From NCBI GenBank assembly GCA_006226565.1, contig SBGO01000492.1, positions 1 through 35,628 of the forward strand: a DNA stretch of 35,628 nt, given 5' to 3'. Of this stretch, positions 24,617 through 35,628 are shown piece after piece. The position numbers were made by a program, and so were the translations under genes. Within the stretch, counting starts at the first letter, position 1, and each line of letters begins with the position of its first letter. This stretch comes from Deltaproteobacteria bacterium (GTDB lineage: Bacteria; Myxococcota_A; UBA9042; PHBI01). A model generated the notes under the pieces. That model was not told the origin of the DNA and made no database searches. It worked only from the letters and a program-made list of their open reading frames with translations.

Positions 24617-25051
24617 ATGACCAATAGCCCCCGATTCGAAGAACAAGAGCCGCTCTCCGACGAGCAGATCGAGGAGCTCAAGCAGACGCTGCTGTCCCGG
24701 CGCCACAAGATCATCCGCGCCGAGGAAGACTCGATCGAGTACGAGCGCGAGACGAGCGAGGACCGCCACCCGGACGAGCTCGACCTCGCCACGGCGGAGT
24801 GGGACCGCACGGTCGGTCAGCGCATGCGGGGCCGTGACACGGCGCTGCTCAAGAAGATCGACAAGGCGCTCGCGCTCATCGCCGACGGCGGCTACGGCGA
24901 GTGCGACAACTGCGGCAACTACATCGGCTACAAGCGCCTGTCCGCGCGCCCCGAGGCGACCCTCTGCATCGAGTGCAAGGAAGAGCAGGAGCGGGTCGAG
25001 AAGAACTACCAGAAGGCCAGTCGCATCGACAACCCGTTCCCCTTCAAGTAG
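24617..25051 (+). CDS. DksA/TraR-family zinc-finger transcription factor
   Basis: 144 residues. N-terminal helices form the expected coiled coil, with the tip motif DELDLAT (Asp 53 and Asp 56) matching the DxxDxA motif that DksA inserts in the RNA polymerase secondary channel. A C4 zinc finger follows: CDNCG (Cys 96, 99) and CIEC (Cys 117, 120), around YKRLSARPEATLC. DksA with ppGpp adjusts rRNA and amino-acid promoters during starvation. I leave the symbol empty because organisms of this type have several paralogues. Start ATG 24617 follows AGGTGG; an earlier in-frame ATG at 24575 has no ribosome site. Confidence 0.92.
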   Translation: MTNSPRFEEQEPLSDEQIEELKQTLLSRRHKIIRAEEDSIEYERETSEDRHPDELDLATAEWDRTVGQRMRGRDTALLKKIDKALALIADGGYGECDNCGNYIGYKRLSARPEATLCIECKEEQERVEKNYQKASRIDNPFPFK

Positions 25052-25136
25052 GCTCCCGCGACCTACGCTCCACGCCACGCTGCGAGCGCAAAGAACTCGG
25101 TCCCTGCGGCGTGGCTGACCAGGCGAAGAGCTCTCG

Positions 25137-26573
25137 ATGGAATCGGGTGGCGACAACTTTCCGGACCTCATCCCGCCGACGAAGATCGCCTACATCAGCG
25201 GTCGTCCGGCGACGCTGCACCTCCGGAAGTGCAAGCTCGTCATGGAGCGCGCCGACGGCACGCCCCTCGAGTACATCTTCGACCAGCCGACCGTCTCCAT
25301 CGGCGCGATGGACGACAACGACGTGGTGGTGGATGACGACACCGTCAGCCGCTACCACTGTCGCGTCTTCCAAGAGGACGACACCTACCTCATCCAGGAC
25401 CTGACCTCGACGAACGGGACCTTCGTCAACCGGGTCCGCATCCGCGAGGCGTACCTCAAGCCGGGCTGCACCATCACGGCCGGCAAGACGGACATCCGCT
25501 TCCAGAGCCTCGACGAGCGGGTGGAGATTCAGCCCGTCAACCGCGACCGCTTCGGCCGCATCGTCGGCAAGAGCCTGCGGATGCGGGAGATCTTCGGGAT
25601 CCTGGAGAAGATTGCGCCCACGGGCGTGACCGTCGTCATCGAGGGCGAGACCGGGACCGGTAAGGAGGTCGTGGCTCGCACCATCCACGAGGCGAGCCAC
25701 CGCTCCAAGAAGCCCTTCGTGGTCTTCGACTGCGGCGCGGTCCCCGAGAACCTCATCGAGTCCGAGCTCTTCGGTCACGAGAAGGGCTCCTTCACCGGCG
25801 CCATCATGGCGCGGCAGGGGCTCTTCGAGGTCGCCCAGGGCGGGACCATCTTCCTCGACGAGCTCGGTGAGCTCAGCCTCGACCTGCAGCCGAAGCTCCT
25901 GCGCGCGCTCGAGCAGCGCGAGATTCGCCGCGTCGGCTCGAACAAGCCCATCAAGATCGACGTGCGCGTCATCGCCGCGACGAACCGGAACCTGGCCGAG
26001 GAGGTCAAGGCGGGCCGGTTCCGCGAGGACCTCTTCTACCGCCTGACCGTCGTCCGGCTCATCCTCCCTCCCCTCCGGGAGCGCAAGGAGGACCTGCCGC
26101 TCTTGACCCGCCACATCCTGAGCCGCGGGAACTTCAACAAGGACGCCGAGGGGCTGACCCGCATCAAGGGCATCGGCCGCGAGGCCCTCGACGCGATGAT
26201 GAACTACCACTGGCCGGGCAACGTGCGCGAGCTGGTGAACGTCGTCGAGCGGGCCTGCGCCTACACCGACAGCGAATACGTCACGCTCGAGGACCTGCCC
26301 GAGCAGATCAGCGGCATCGGCATCGTGCGCCGCCGGCCGAGCCCCGAGGCGCTGACCTCGCGCGACAAGATCGAGAAGGCGATCGAGAAGCCGTTCAAGG
26401 AAGCGAAGGAGGAGTGGGTCAGCTCGTTCGAGCGCGACTACATCGTCAACCTCCTCAAGCGGAACAGCTTCAACATCTCCCACGCCGCCCGCGAGGCGGA
26501 CATCGACCGCAAGTACTTCCGCAAGCTCATGAAGAAGTACGGGGTCGAGGCCGCCGAGGGCGACGAGGACTAG
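25137..26573 (+). CDS. FHA-domain sigma-54-dependent transcriptional activator
   Basis: 478 residues. FHA domain at about 45-122 ([31 protein letters not shown]) binds phosphothreonine, so input probably comes from a Ser/Thr kinase rather than a histidine kinase. AAA+ domain at about 145-375: Walker A GETGTGKE (170-177), GSFTGA (217-222) in place of the usual GAFTGA, Walker B GGTIFLDE (235-242), and arginine-finger region [10 protein letters not shown] Fis-type helix-turn-helix closes the protein (about 432-470). The architecture is common in myxobacteria. It sits 85 bp after the DksA-like gene, whose promoter may also serve it, and before groES. The ribosome site is weak. Target genes unknown. 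Confidence 0.95.
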   Translation: MESGGDNFPDLIPPTKIAYISGRPATLHLRKCKLVMERADGTPLEYIFDQPTVSIGAMDDNDVVVDDDTVSRYHCRVFQEDDTYLIQDLTSTNGTFVNRVRIREAYLKPGCTITAGKTDIRFQSLDERVEIQPVNRDRFGRIVGKSLRMREIFGILEKIAPTGVTVVIEGETGTGKEVVARTIHEASHRSKKPFVVFDCGAVPENLIESELFGHEKGSFTGAIMARQGLFEVAQGGTIFLDELGELSLDLQPKLLRALEQREIRRVGSNKPIKIDVRVIAATNRNLAEEVKAGRFREDLFYRLTVVRLILPPLRERKEDLPLLTRHILSRGNFNKDAEGLTRIKGIGREALDAMMNYHWPGNVRELVNVVERACAYTDSEYVTLEDLPEQISGIGIVRRRPSPEALTSRDKIEKAIEKPFKEAKEEWVSSFERDYIVNLLKRNSFNISHAAREADIDRKYFRKLMKKYGVEAAEGDED

Positions 26574-26610
26574 CCGCCCCACCTTCGGCCGAAGCGGGGA
26601 TGAAACGCGG

Positions 26611-26638
26611 TTGACGGGCCTCGCGCTGTGGTTAACGT
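26611..26638 (+). promoter_or_regulatory. groESL promoter
   Basis: TTGACG (26611-26616), 16-bp spacer, TAACGT (26633-26638). The predicted start falls at about 26645, directly at the CIRCE operator, the standard arrangement for HrcA repression. Confidence 0.7.
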
Positions 26639-26647
26639 AGCGCGCGC

Positions 26648-26672
26648 TGGCACTCGGGGTTGTCGAGTGCCA
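26648..26672 (+). promoter_or_regulatory. CIRCE operator (HrcA site), variant arms
   Basis: TGGCACTC, nine-base spacer, GAGTGCCA: perfect inverted arms with the canonical N9 spacing. The consensus is TTAGCACTC-N9-GAGTGCTAA; here the inner GCACTC/GAGTGC are intact while TTA/TAA is changed symmetrically towards TGG/CCA. It overlaps the expected groESL transcription start. The hrcA gene is not in the window. Confidence 0.93.
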
Positions 26673-26719
26673 ACCGAAAACCACACTTGTTTCGACTGGT
26701 TAGATCAGGAGGCCCCACC

Positions 26720-27007
26720 ATGAAGGTCCGACCCCTTCACGACCGTGTGCTTGTGAAGCGCGTCGAGGAAGAGCAGATCTCCCGCGGCGGCATCATCATC
26801 CCCGACTCCGCCAAGGAGAAGCCGATCAAGGGGCGCGTGGTCGCCGTCGGCGCGGGGCGCAAGCTCGACAATGGCGAGGTCCGCGGCCTCACCGTGCGTG
26901 AGGGCGACACGGTGCTCTTCAGCAAGTACGGCGGCACCGACATCAAGATCGACGGCGAGGAGCACCTCATCATGCGTGAGGACGACATCCTCGGCGTCAT
27001 CGAGTGA
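26720..27007 (+). CDS. groES: Co-chaperonin GroES (Hsp10)
   Basis: 95 residues, heptameric lid of the GroEL folding chamber. [18 protein letters not shown], the mobile loop [28 protein letters not shown] and the terminal [11 protein letters not shown] are all typical. Start ATG 26720 has a perfect AGGAGG site seven bases upstream; the longer frame opening at 26660 begins within the CIRCE/promoter region and is not used. Repressed through CIRCE; co-transcribed with groEL 73 bp downstream. Confidence 0.98.
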   Translation: MKVRPLHDRVLVKRVEEEQISRGGIIIPDSAKEKPIKGRVVAVGAGRKLDNGEVRGLTVREGDTVLFSKYGGTDIKIDGEEHLIMREDDILGVIE

Positions 27008-27053
27008 TCCGCCCGCTGGGCTCCAAATCCAACCACGACAGCTCGGTCGCTAG

Positions 27054-28733
<1,680 letters not shown>

Positions 28734-28757
28734 TCGCCGCGCTGCTCCGCAGTGACG

Positions 28758-28797
28758 AAGGGGCCATCGGTTCACGCCGATGGCCCCTTTCTTTTTT
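28758..28797 (+). terminator. Intrinsic terminator of groESL
   Basis: Perfect 13-bp stem (28758-28770 with 28777-28789), six-base loop, then TCTTTTTT. The T-tract touches the stop codon of the convergent dehydrogenase gene, so intergenic space is minimal. Confidence 0.95.
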
Positions 28798-30113
28798 CAG
28801 CCGGCCCAGCCGTTGACGACGACCGAGCGGATGATGGCCGGCCCACGGTGGCCGAAGATCGGGTGCGGCTCGAAGGAGAGCGCGTCCGCCTGGGCCCGGG
28901 CGACGGCGCCCGGCGCGGCGCCGCGGGCGTGGGACTCGGCGAAGACCCGGAGCGCCGCCTGGTGGATGCCGTGCTCCCAGTCGCGGCCGAGGTGGCGCTC
29001 GATGAGCGGGTCCTCGGACACGTAGCCCGCCTGCTCGTCGGCGCAGGTGACGATGCCCATCCGGTTCGTCAGGAAGTCCGGCACGTAGAGGACGCCGCGG
29101 GCGTGCAGCGCCTCGTCGTCGCGGACGGGGTCCTCGAGCTGGTTGTTCGCCGCCCCGCAGACGATACGCGCCTCGAGCCGCGGGATGCTGCGCGGGTTCA
29201 GGATGGCTCCGGTCGCGCACGGGGCCAGGATGTCGCAGGGCTGGGCGAGCCAGGCGTCGTCGCCCCGCTCCACCACCGTCGCCACGAAGTCCTCGCCGGC
29301 GAAGCGCTCCATCGCCCGGGCCACCCGCTCGGTGTCGACGTCGCTGCCCACCACGCGCGCGACGCCCGCGTCGAACAGGAAGTCGACGAGCGGCTCGCCG
29401 ACGTTGCCGAGCCCCTGCACGGCCACGGTCTTGCCCTCGAGGGTGCCGAGGCCGAGGTGCTCGAGGGCGGCCCGCATCCCCGCGACGACGCCCCGCGCGG
29501 TCGGGACCGACGGGTTGCCGCTGCCGCCGACGGCCGGCGGGATGCACGTGGTGAAGCGCGTCCGCTCGAAGACGGCGGCCATGTCGGTGACGCAGGTCCC
29601 GACGTCCTCGGCGGTCACGTAGCAGCCGCCGATGGAGGTCATCAGCTCGCCGTACTCGCGGTAGAGGTCGGCGCGCACGTCCGGGTCGTCGCGATCGACC
29701 GCGGGGTTTCGCGCCATCACGCCCTTGCCGCCGCCCCACCACAGGCCGGCGAGCGCGTTCTTGTGGGTCATCCCCATCGCGAGGCGCAGCCCATCGCGCA
29801 GGTAGTCCTCGACCGTGTCGTAGCTCCAGTAGCGGACGCCGCCGGCCGCCTGGCCGCGGCAGGTGCGGTGGACGAACGCGCCCTGCAGCGTGTCGTGGCG
29901 CCGGCTGACCTGGAAGAAGAGGCCCTCGTGGCCGTCGAAGTCGCGCCCGTCCGCCTGGATGAAGTCGGCGAGCGGCTGGAGCACCGCGTGCGAGGCGACG
30001 AGCTCCCCGTGGTCGGGATCCGGCACCAGGAAGAAGCGCCGGATGCCGAGGTCCCGCAGGATGCCGACGAGCCTCGGGATGGTGAGGGTGTGGAGCGGCT
30101 GAGGGAGCGTCAT
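28797..30113 (-). CDS. Glu/Leu/Phe/Val dehydrogenase family enzyme
   Basis: 438 residues. Catalyses NAD(P)-dependent oxidative deamination of an amino acid, or the reverse. N-terminal dimerisation/substrate domain with RLAMGMTHKNALAGLWWGGG and the catalytic GGGKG lysine (about 130), then TAEDVGT, TARGVV, and a Rossmann domain with GLGNVG (about 234-239) and an acidic residue after the second strand (SDVDTE), favouring NAD+. The GGGKG spacing looks closer to leucine/phenylalanine dehydrogenases than to glutamate dehydrogenases, but the first ~90 residues look atypical, so substrate is left open. Start ATG 30113 follows GGAGG at eight bases. Confidence 0.88.
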   Translation of the reverse strand: MTLPQPLHTLTIPRLVGILRDLGIRRFFLVPDPDHGELVASHAVLQPLADFIQADGRDFDGHEGLFFQVSRRHDTLQGAFVHRTCRGQAAGGVRYWSYDTVEDYLRDGLRLAMGMTHKNALAGLWWGGGKGVMARNPAVDRDDPDVRADLYREYGELMTSIGGCYVTAEDVGTCVTDMAAVFERTRFTTCIPPAVGGSGNPSVPTARGVVAGMRAALEHLGLGTLEGKTVAVQGLGNVGEPLVDFLFDAGVARVVGSDVDTERVARAMERFAGEDFVATVVERGDDAWLAQPCDILAPCATGAILNPRSIPRLEARIVCGAANNQLEDPVRDDEALHARGVLYVPDFLTNRMGIVTCADEQAGYVSEDPLIERHLGRDWEHGIHQAALRVFAESHARGAAPGAVARAQADALSFEPHPIFGHRGPAIIRSVVVNGWAG

Positions 30114-30276
30114 CGCGGTTGCCTCCGGCACGGGTGGCCCGAGCATGCGCCTCTTTGGCCCACGGCGCGAGCCCGCCGGGCCCCGCCCCCCGACCGGCGC
30201 GAGCCGGTGGCACGGCTTGACCTTTCGGCCCCCGCTTGCTAGGTCCGCAGCCTGTTTCGCCCGCCCGGAGCACGGT

Positions 30277-32046
30277 ATGCAGCGCTCTTCCCGCCTCGGT
30301 CTCCTCCTCGCGTGCGTCGCTACCCTCTCGACCGCCTCTGTGGCGCTCGCGGGCGAGGGCGACGGCAAGGATCCGCTCGACAAGCTCCTCGACAAGGAGG
30401 CCGAGGGCCGCATGTTCGGCGGCTGGGGGGACAAGCTCACCGAGCGCCCGCGCAGCTTCCCCTACGTGGAGCACCACGGCTACTTCCGCTTCCGCGCGGA
30501 CTTCTTCCACAACGGCCACCTCGGGACCGTCATCCCGGGCGTCGCCGGCAGCGGCACGAGCGGCATCCCCGCGCCGCTCACCGAGAACGCGATCAACAAC
30601 GACGACGTCGACATCTCGTCGCAGGTCGGCACCGAGGACGCCAAGGCCATCGCGTACGCGAACCTCCGCTTCCGCTACCAGCCGACCTTCCACGTGTCCG
30701 AGTCGCTGCGCATCCACGCGACCTTCGACATCCTCGACAACCTCGTGATGGGCTCGACGCCCGACTTCGCGGCCAACCTCGCCCGGCCCGACGTCCCGCT
30801 CGTCGCCTTCTCGAGCGCGGCCGCGCCGCCGTCGACCGGCGTCAACGGCTTCTCCGACTCCATCCGCGTGAAGGAGGCCTACGGCGAGTGGCAGCCGGCC
30901 TTCCTGCTCCGCGTCGGCCGCCAGGCCTCGAACTGGGGCCTCGGCATCCTCGCCAACGGCGGCGAGGGGGTCGACAAGGACTTCGGCGACTACACCGATC
31001 GCGCGCTGATCCTCCTGAAGCTCTTCGGCGTCTACGTGACCGCCGCCTGGGACTACGTCTACAGCGGCGCCGTGACCGACGACCCGACCGAGAACTTCGG
31101 CCAGCCGAAGGACCTCGGCGGCGCCGACGACGTCAACCAGTACGTCCTCGCCTTCTTCCAGCGCCCGCTCTCCGAGAAGGACAAGGCCGAGCGCCGCGCC
31201 GCCGTCTACGAGCGCTTCGAGCCCGCCTTCGACTGGGGCCTCTACGGCGTCTTCCGCACGCAGAGCTTCGACCTCGACCAGGCGAGCGTGAACGCCTGGC
31301 GCGCCAACGGCGGCAACGCCAGCTACGACGACCTCGCGCTCGTCCCCCGCGACGCCTTCGCCGTCATCCCCGACCTGTGGCTCCGCTACGAGCAGCGCTT
31401 CGACTTCTCGAGCGGCATCAAGATCGAGCTCGAGCTCGCCGGCATCCTGGGCTCGGTCGACGCCAACACGATCCAGGGCGGAGACTCCTCCAACCGCGAC
31501 ATCCAGCAGTTCGGCGGAGCCCTCGAGATGCAGTACACGCTCGACCGCCTCGACATCGGCCTCGACAGCGGCTTCGCCACCGGCGACGACGCCGAGGGCT
31601 TCGGCATCCTCGACCGGCACACCCTCGCCAACCCCGACGGCTCGCCGAACACCAAGCTGACCGCCTTCAAGTTCGACCGTGACTACCACGTCGACCTCCT
31701 CCTCTTCCGTGAGGTCATCGGCGGCGTCACGAACGCGGTCTACATCAAGCCGTGGATCGCCTACGACCTCTTCGAGGGCCCCGAGGACACCCTGGGCTTC
31801 CGCCTCGACCTCGAGTACGCCCAGGCGCTCGAGCCGCTCGCGACCCCCGGCAACTCCTCCTTCCTCGGGTTCGAGGCCGACCTCCGCGCGTACTTCTACG
31901 ACTCGGCCGCGGGCTTCAAGCTCGACGTCGAGGCCGGCTTCCTCTTCCCCGGCGCCGCCTTCAACTACCGCCCCGTCGACAACACCAACAACCGGGACGC
32001 GAGCTTCGCCTTCACGCTCCAGACCCGGCTCACGATGCAGTTCTAG
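30277..32046 (+). CDS. Outer-membrane beta-barrel protein, TIGR04551-like (copy B)
   Basis: 589 residues, paralogue of the 19493-21208 protein (shared [44 protein letters not shown]). Signal peptide about 1-25 (ending VALA), a charged linker ([21 protein letters not shown]), then many amphipathic beta strands and a terminal RLTMQF. The mature part has no cysteines, unlike copy A. Likely a large outer-membrane channel; substrate unknown. Start ATG 30277 follows GGAG at eight bases. Only three bases separate its stop from argH, so it heads an argH-lysA operon. Confidence 0.88.
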   Translation: MQRSSRLGLLLACVATLSTASVALAGEGDGKDPLDKLLDKEAEGRMFGGWGDKLTERPRSFPYVEHHGYFRFRADFFHNGHLGTVIPGVAGSGTSGIPAPLTENAINNDDVDISSQVGTEDAKAIAYANLRFRYQPTFHVSESLRIHATFDILDNLVMGSTPDFAANLARPDVPLVAFSSAAAPPSTGVNGFSDSIRVKEAYGEWQPAFLLRVGRQASNWGLGILANGGEGVDKDFGDYTDRALILLKLFGVYVTAAWDYVYSGAVTDDPTENFGQPKDLGGADDVNQYVLAFFQRPLSEKDKAERRAAVYERFEPAFDWGLYGVFRTQSFDLDQASVNAWRANGGNASYDDLALVPRDAFAVIPDLWLRYEQRFDFSSGIKIELELAGILGSVDANTIQGGDSSNRDIQQFGGALEMQYTLDRLDIGLDSGFATGDDAEGFGILDRHTLANPDGSPNTKLTAFKFDRDYHVDLLLFREVIGGVTNAVYIKPWIAYDLFEGPEDTLGFRLDLEYAQALEPLATPGNSSFLGFEADLRAYFYDSAAGFKLDVEAGFLFPGAAFNYRPVDNTNNRDASFAFTLQTRLTMQF

Positions 32047-32049
32047 CCG

Positions 32050-33522
32050 ATGGCCACGGACTCTCGCGCGTGGGGCGGCCGCTTCCAGGAGGCGACCGCC
32101 GCGGTGGTCGAGGCGATGAACGCCTCGGTCGGGTTCGACAAGGCGCTCGCCCTCGAGGACATCGCGGGCTCGGTGGCGCACTCGCGGATGCTCGCCGCCC
32201 AGCACCTGATGTGCGGCAAGGAGCAGGCGCAGATCGAGGCGGGGCTGGTCGCCATCGCCGCCGACATCCGCGCCGGGCGCTTCACGTGGAGCGTCGCCCG
32301 CGAGGACGTCCACATGAACGTGGAGGGCGCCCTCGCCGACCGCATCGGGCGGGTCGCCGGCAAGCTCCACACCGGGCGGAGCCGGAACGACCAGGTCGCC
32401 CTCGACATCCGGCTGTGGCTGCGTCGCGAGCTGACCGAGCTCGGCGGGGAGCTGCAGACGCTCGTGACGACCCTCGTCGGCCTCGCGCGCGAGCACGCCG
32501 AGGTCGCGATGCCGGGCTACACCCACCTGCAGCGCGCGCAGCCCATCACCCTCGGCCACCACCTGATGGCCTACGTGGCGATGTTCCTCCGCGACCTCGA
32601 CCGCCTCGTGGACGCGCGGCGCCGGGCGTCGGTGCTGCCGCTGGGCTCCGGCGCCCTCGCGGCGAGCCCGCTGCCGCTCGACCGCGACCGCGTCGCGCGC
32701 GAGCTGGAGCTGCCGGAGATCACCTTCAACAGCCTCGACGGCGTGTCGGACCGCGACGCGGCGCTCGAGACGCTCTCCCTCGCCTCCATCATCATGGTCC
32801 ACGTGAGCCGCCTCGCCGAGGAGCTCGTCCTGTGGGCCTCCCAGGAGTTCGGCTTCATCGAGCTGTCCGACGGCTTCTGCACGGGCTCGAGCCTGATGCC
32901 GCAGAAGAAGAACCCGGACATCCCGGAGCTCCTCCGCGGCAAGGCCGGGCGCGTCTTCGGCTCGCTGCAGTCGCTCCTGACCACGATGAAGGGCCTCCCG
33001 CTGGCCTACAACAAGGACATGCAGGAGGACAAGGAGCCCGTCTTCGACGCCATGGCGACCGTGCGCCAGGCGGTCGGCATCCTGCCGGACCTGCTCGGCG
33101 CGATGACCGTCAAGAAGGAGCGGATGCGCGCCGCCCTCAAGGACGGCTTCCTGCTCGCGACCGACCTCGCCGACTACCTCGTCGACACCGGGATGCCCTT
33201 CCGCGAGGCGCATCACGTGGTCGGGCGGGTCGTGGCCTACTGCCTCGGGGCCGGCAAGCGCCTCGAGGACCTCGACCACGCCGAGCTCCACGCCATCGAC
33301 GCCGCCTTCGGGCCCGACTCCCTCGACGTCATCGACGCCGACCGCTCGATTGGGCGTCGCGCCCTCCCGGGCGGCCCCGCGCCGGAGGCCGTGCGCCGCT
33401 CGGCGGACTTCGCCGAGATGCAGGTCGAGGTCCTCGCCGGGCGCCTCGCGAGCGGCGGCCCGAGCGCCATCGAGCGGGCGCTCCACGCGGGCGAGCCGCT
33501 CCCCGCGCCCCAGACGAAGTGA
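32050..33522 (+). CDS. argH: Argininosuccinate lyase
   Basis: 490 residues, about 30 longer than E. coli ArgH, mostly at the C-terminus. Cleaves argininosuccinate to arginine and fumarate, the last step of arginine synthesis. Seen: WGGRF near the N-terminus, [20 protein letters not shown] (catalytic His about 159), and the superfamily signature [12 protein letters not shown] at 279-290 with the catalytic Ser. No good ribosome site precedes ATG 32050, so translation is probably coupled to the barrel gene three bases upstream. The stop overlaps the lysA start (GTGA). Confidence 0.97.
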   Translation: MATDSRAWGGRFQEATAAVVEAMNASVGFDKALALEDIAGSVAHSRMLAAQHLMCGKEQAQIEAGLVAIAADIRAGRFTWSVAREDVHMNVEGALADRIGRVAGKLHTGRSRNDQVALDIRLWLRRELTELGGELQTLVTTLVGLAREHAEVAMPGYTHLQRAQPITLGHHLMAYVAMFLRDLDRLVDARRRASVLPLGSGALAASPLPLDRDRVARELELPEITFNSLDGVSDRDAALETLSLASIIMVHVSRLAEELVLWASQEFGFIELSDGFCTGSSLMPQKKNPDIPELLRGKAGRVFGSLQSLLTTMKGLPLAYNKDMQEDKEPVFDAMATVRQAVGILPDLLGAMTVKKERMRAALKDGFLLATDLADYLVDTGMPFREAHHVVGRVVAYCLGAGKRLEDLDHAELHAIDAAFGPDSLDVIDADRSIGRRALPGGPAPEAVRRSADFAEMQVEVLAGRLASGGPSAIERALHAGEPLPAPQTK

Positions 33523-34775
33523 ACCACTTCCACCGGGGCCCCGACGGTGAGCTCTGGGCCGAGGACGTCCCGCTCCGTCGCATCGCCGACGCGGTCGGGA
33601 CGCCGACGTACGTCTACAGCCGCGCGACGCTGACGCGGCACTTCCAGGTCTTCGACGCGGCCTGGTCGGGGGTCGACCACCTCGTCTGCTACGCGGTCAA
33701 GGCGTGCAGCAACCTCGCGGTCCTGAACGTCCTCGCCCGCCTCGGCGCCGGCTTCGACATCGTCAGCGGCGGCGAGCTGGCGCGGGTCCTCGCGGCCGGC
33801 GGCGACCCCGCGAAGATCGTCTTCAGCGGCGTCGGGAAGACCGCCGAGGAGATCGAGGCCGCGCTGACCGCGGGCATCCTCTGCGTCAACGTCGAGAGCG
33901 CCGCCGAGCTCGAGCAGATCGACGTCGTCGCCGCCCGGCTCGGCGTGCGCGCGCCCATCAGCGTGCGCGTCAACCCCGACGTCGACCCCAAGACCCACCC
34001 CTACATCGCGACCGGGCTGAAGCGGAACAAGTTCGGGATCCCGTGGGCCGAGGCCCGCGCGACCTACCGCCGCGCCGCCGAGCTCGAGCACATCGAGGTG
34101 GTCGGCCTCGACTTCCACATCGGGAGCCAGCTCAAGGAGACCGGCCCGCTGGTCGAGGCCATCGACCGCGCCATCGAGCTCGTGGACGCCCTGACGGCCG
34201 ACGGCCTGGCGATTCACCACCTCGACGTGGGGGGCGGGCTCGGCATCACCTACAACGAGGAGGCGCCCCCGTCGCCGGCGGAGTATGCCACGACGCTCAT
34301 CGAGCGCCTCGGCGACCGACCGCTGCGCGTCGTGACCGAGCCGGGACGCGTCATCGTCGGCAACGCCGGCGTGATGCTGATGCGCTGCCTCCTGACCAAG
34401 CGCAACGGCGAGACGGACTTCGTGGTCGTCGACGCCGGGATGAACGACGCGCTCCGGCCGGCGCTCTACGACGCCTGGCACGGCATCGAGCCGGTCGGCG
34501 TGCCCGCCGACGCCACGCAGGTGGTCGACGTGGTGGGCCCGGTCTGCGAGAGCGGCGACTTCTTCGCGCGCGACCGCGTCATGCCCGCGGTCGCCGCGGG
34601 TGACCTCCTGGCGATGCGGAGCGCCGGCGCCTACGGATTCGCGATGGCCTCGAACTACAACAGCCGGCGGCGGCCGGCCGAGGTCCTCGTGGACGGTGAC
34701 CGCTTCTATGTGGTGCGGGACCGCGAGGCGATTACGGACCTTTTCGCAGGCGAACATTTGCTCCCTGAGACGTGA
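33519..34775 (+). CDS. lysA: Diaminopimelate decarboxylase
   Basis: 418 residues, PLP enzyme of the alanine racemase-like barrel fold that converts meso-DAP to L-lysine. YAVKACSN carries the PLP lysine (about 61); also [59 protein letters not shown] (catalytic Cys) and the terminal [20 protein letters not shown]. Start GTG 33519 overlaps the argH stop as GTGA; the frame is open far upstream but that part is an argH shadow. Competes with peptidoglycan synthesis and Mpl for DAP. No clear terminator follows. Confidence 0.97.
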   Translation: MNHFHRGPDGELWAEDVPLRRIADAVGTPTYVYSRATLTRHFQVFDAAWSGVDHLVCYAVKACSNLAVLNVLARLGAGFDIVSGGELARVLAAGGDPAKIVFSGVGKTAEEIEAALTAGILCVNVESAAELEQIDVVAARLGVRAPISVRVNPDVDPKTHPYIATGLKRNKFGIPWAEARATYRRAAELEHIEVVGLDFHIGSQLKETGPLVEAIDRAIELVDALTADGLAIHHLDVGGGLGITYNEEAPPSPAEYATTLIERLGDRPLRVVTEPGRVIVGNAGVMLMRCLLTKRNGETDFVVVDAGMNDALRPALYDAWHGIEPVGVPADATQVVDVVGPVCESGDFFARDRVMPAVAAGDLLAMRSAGAYGFAMASNYNSRRRPAEVLVDGDRFYVVRDREAITDLFAGEHLLPET

Positions 34776-35329
34776 GCCGAGAAGGCGCGCGACACGGCGC
34801 CGCGAGGCCTCGAGAGCCCCCCTCCGGGGACGCCTGTGCAGCTGCAACAAGCGGAGATCGCGATGGTTTCCGGCTCCGCCTGCGCACGCTCAAAAACCTC
34901 GGAAACATGCGTCCCTCTACTTGTGCGGCCCAGGGGGTTCGCGCATAGTTCCTCGAGACGGGGTGCCTTCTCTCTTCTGCGGCACTCCGCAAGAGCACAC
35001 GGCGCCTTGGGCGAGTGGGTTCGAGGCAGGGCTCGTGTCGACCGCAGAAATCCAGACCGCTGACCAGACGACGGCCATTCGGGCCTCTCTGGGTGCGTCT
35101 GGTGCAGCGCCCCTCCGCGGTGGCGCCTTCGACACGTCCGCGTACTCCCCGCGCGCGCCGTCACGAGCACCGGGAGGGTCGGGCCAACAGGTGGTCCACG
35201 CTCCGGGGCGGTGGGCGGTCATGGAAGCCGCCACCCCGCCGAGGCCAGCACACGCACGGCGTGGCCTCTCGGCGGGTTAGAAGGCGGGACGTGCTGTCGG
35301 CACGCCCGCAATGGAGCAGTGAAAAGGTT
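34776..35329. other. Long non-coding region with a structured leader at its right end
   Basis: 554 bp between lysA and the RRM gene. No frame here has the composition or homology of a gene. I see a hairpin built on TGCGG/CCGCA around 34972-34995, and two strong hairpins at 35235-35276 and 35284-35309 directly before the RRM start. A promoter for the RRM gene should lie here but I could not place one. Confidence 0.5.
35235..35309 (+). promoter_or_regulatory. Two strong hairpins in the 5' leader of the RRM gene
   Basis: Hairpin 1: CCCGCCGAGGCCA (35235-35247) with TGGCCTCTCGGCGGG (35262-35276), 13 pairs with a two-base bulge. Hairpin 2: GCGGG-A-CGTGC (35284-35294) with GCACGCCCGC (35300-35309), ten pairs with a bulged A and loop TGTCG, ending 20 bases before the ATG. 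Possible RNA-level control, for example autoregulation or temperature response. Confidence 0.5.

Positions 35330-35628
<299 letters not shown>

Noticed and set aside
22699..24810. 703-codon minus-strand frame across the phaR upstream region and CPBP gene
   Set aside because: Low-complexity His/Asp/Glu/Arg composition and antisense to genes with clear motifs.
26648..26664. Sigma-54 promoter resemblance (TGGCAC...TTG)
   Set aside because: The GG and GC elements are not ten bases apart, and the sequence is better explained as the left CIRCE arm plus spacer.
35311..35322. Three-codon upstream frame (Met-Glu-Gln-stop) before the RRM gene
   Set aside because: It has no ribosome site of its own and is too short to separate from chance; its GGAG may instead help the main start.
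34776..35329. tRNA or other known RNA gene after lysA
   Set aside because: I looked for cloverleaf arms and T-loop sequence and found none; only unrelated hairpins.

Overview
This is a roughly 70% GC bacterial chromosome segment with 29 recognisable protein genes, the first (hemC) and the last (an RNA-binding protein) cut by the window ends. The gene content points to a Gram-negative Myxococcota/Deltaproteobacteria-type organism, possibly Sandaracinus/Polyangia-like. Evidence is an FHA-domain sigma-54 activator, two paralogous outer-membrane proteins of a family I know from myxobacteria (TIGR04551, from memory), many Ala/Pro-rich lipoproteins, and beta-barrels ending in Phe. This placement is inference; no rRNA is present. 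I see no tRNA, CRISPR array, transposase, integrase or phage gene, and no clear frameshift. It reads as a conserved core region.

Layout. (1) 1-2929, minus: hemX-hemA-hemC for early tetrapyrrole synthesis, with GTGA coupling and a promoter almost at the hemX start codon. (2) 3087-3419, minus: trxA with its own promoter. (3) 3507-10167, minus: a rod-complex operon mreB-mreC-mreD-mrdA(PBP2)-rodA plus a 280-residue secreted protein overlapping rodA. PBP2 carries a ~100-residue insertion of zinc-ribbon-like Cys motifs in its periplasmic pedestal domain, the most unusual feature here. (4) 10392-12335, plus: PpiD-like periplasmic foldase, a terminator, then a 516-bp non-coding stretch with tandem hairpins and a direct repeat. 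(5) 12852-15421, minus: TPR lipoprotein and hisS. (6) 15509-16507, plus: D-cysteine desulfhydrase-family enzyme, sharing a two-way terminator with (7) 16577-17785, minus: an unknown bitopic membrane protein. (8) 17997-21208: mpl converging on a TIGR04551-like barrel, with both stops inside one CTAG. (9) 21551-24420: small beta-barrel, phaR, CPBP membrane protease. (10) 24617-28733, plus: DksA-like factor, FHA sigma-54 activator, groES-groEL under a CIRCE operator. (11) 28797-30113, minus: Glu/Leu/Phe/Val dehydrogenase. (12) 30277-34775, plus: second TIGR04551-like barrel, argH, lysA in a tight operon. (13) 35330-end: RRM protein behind a hairpin-rich leader.

Themes. Envelope building dominates: the rod complex, Mpl (muropeptide recycling), LysA (drains meso-DAP to lysine), PpiD-like folding and four secreted or outer-membrane proteins. 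Stress and proteostasis genes (groESL, DksA-like, FHA activator, trxA) form the second theme. Non-ATG starts are common, usually where a start overlaps the upstream stop.
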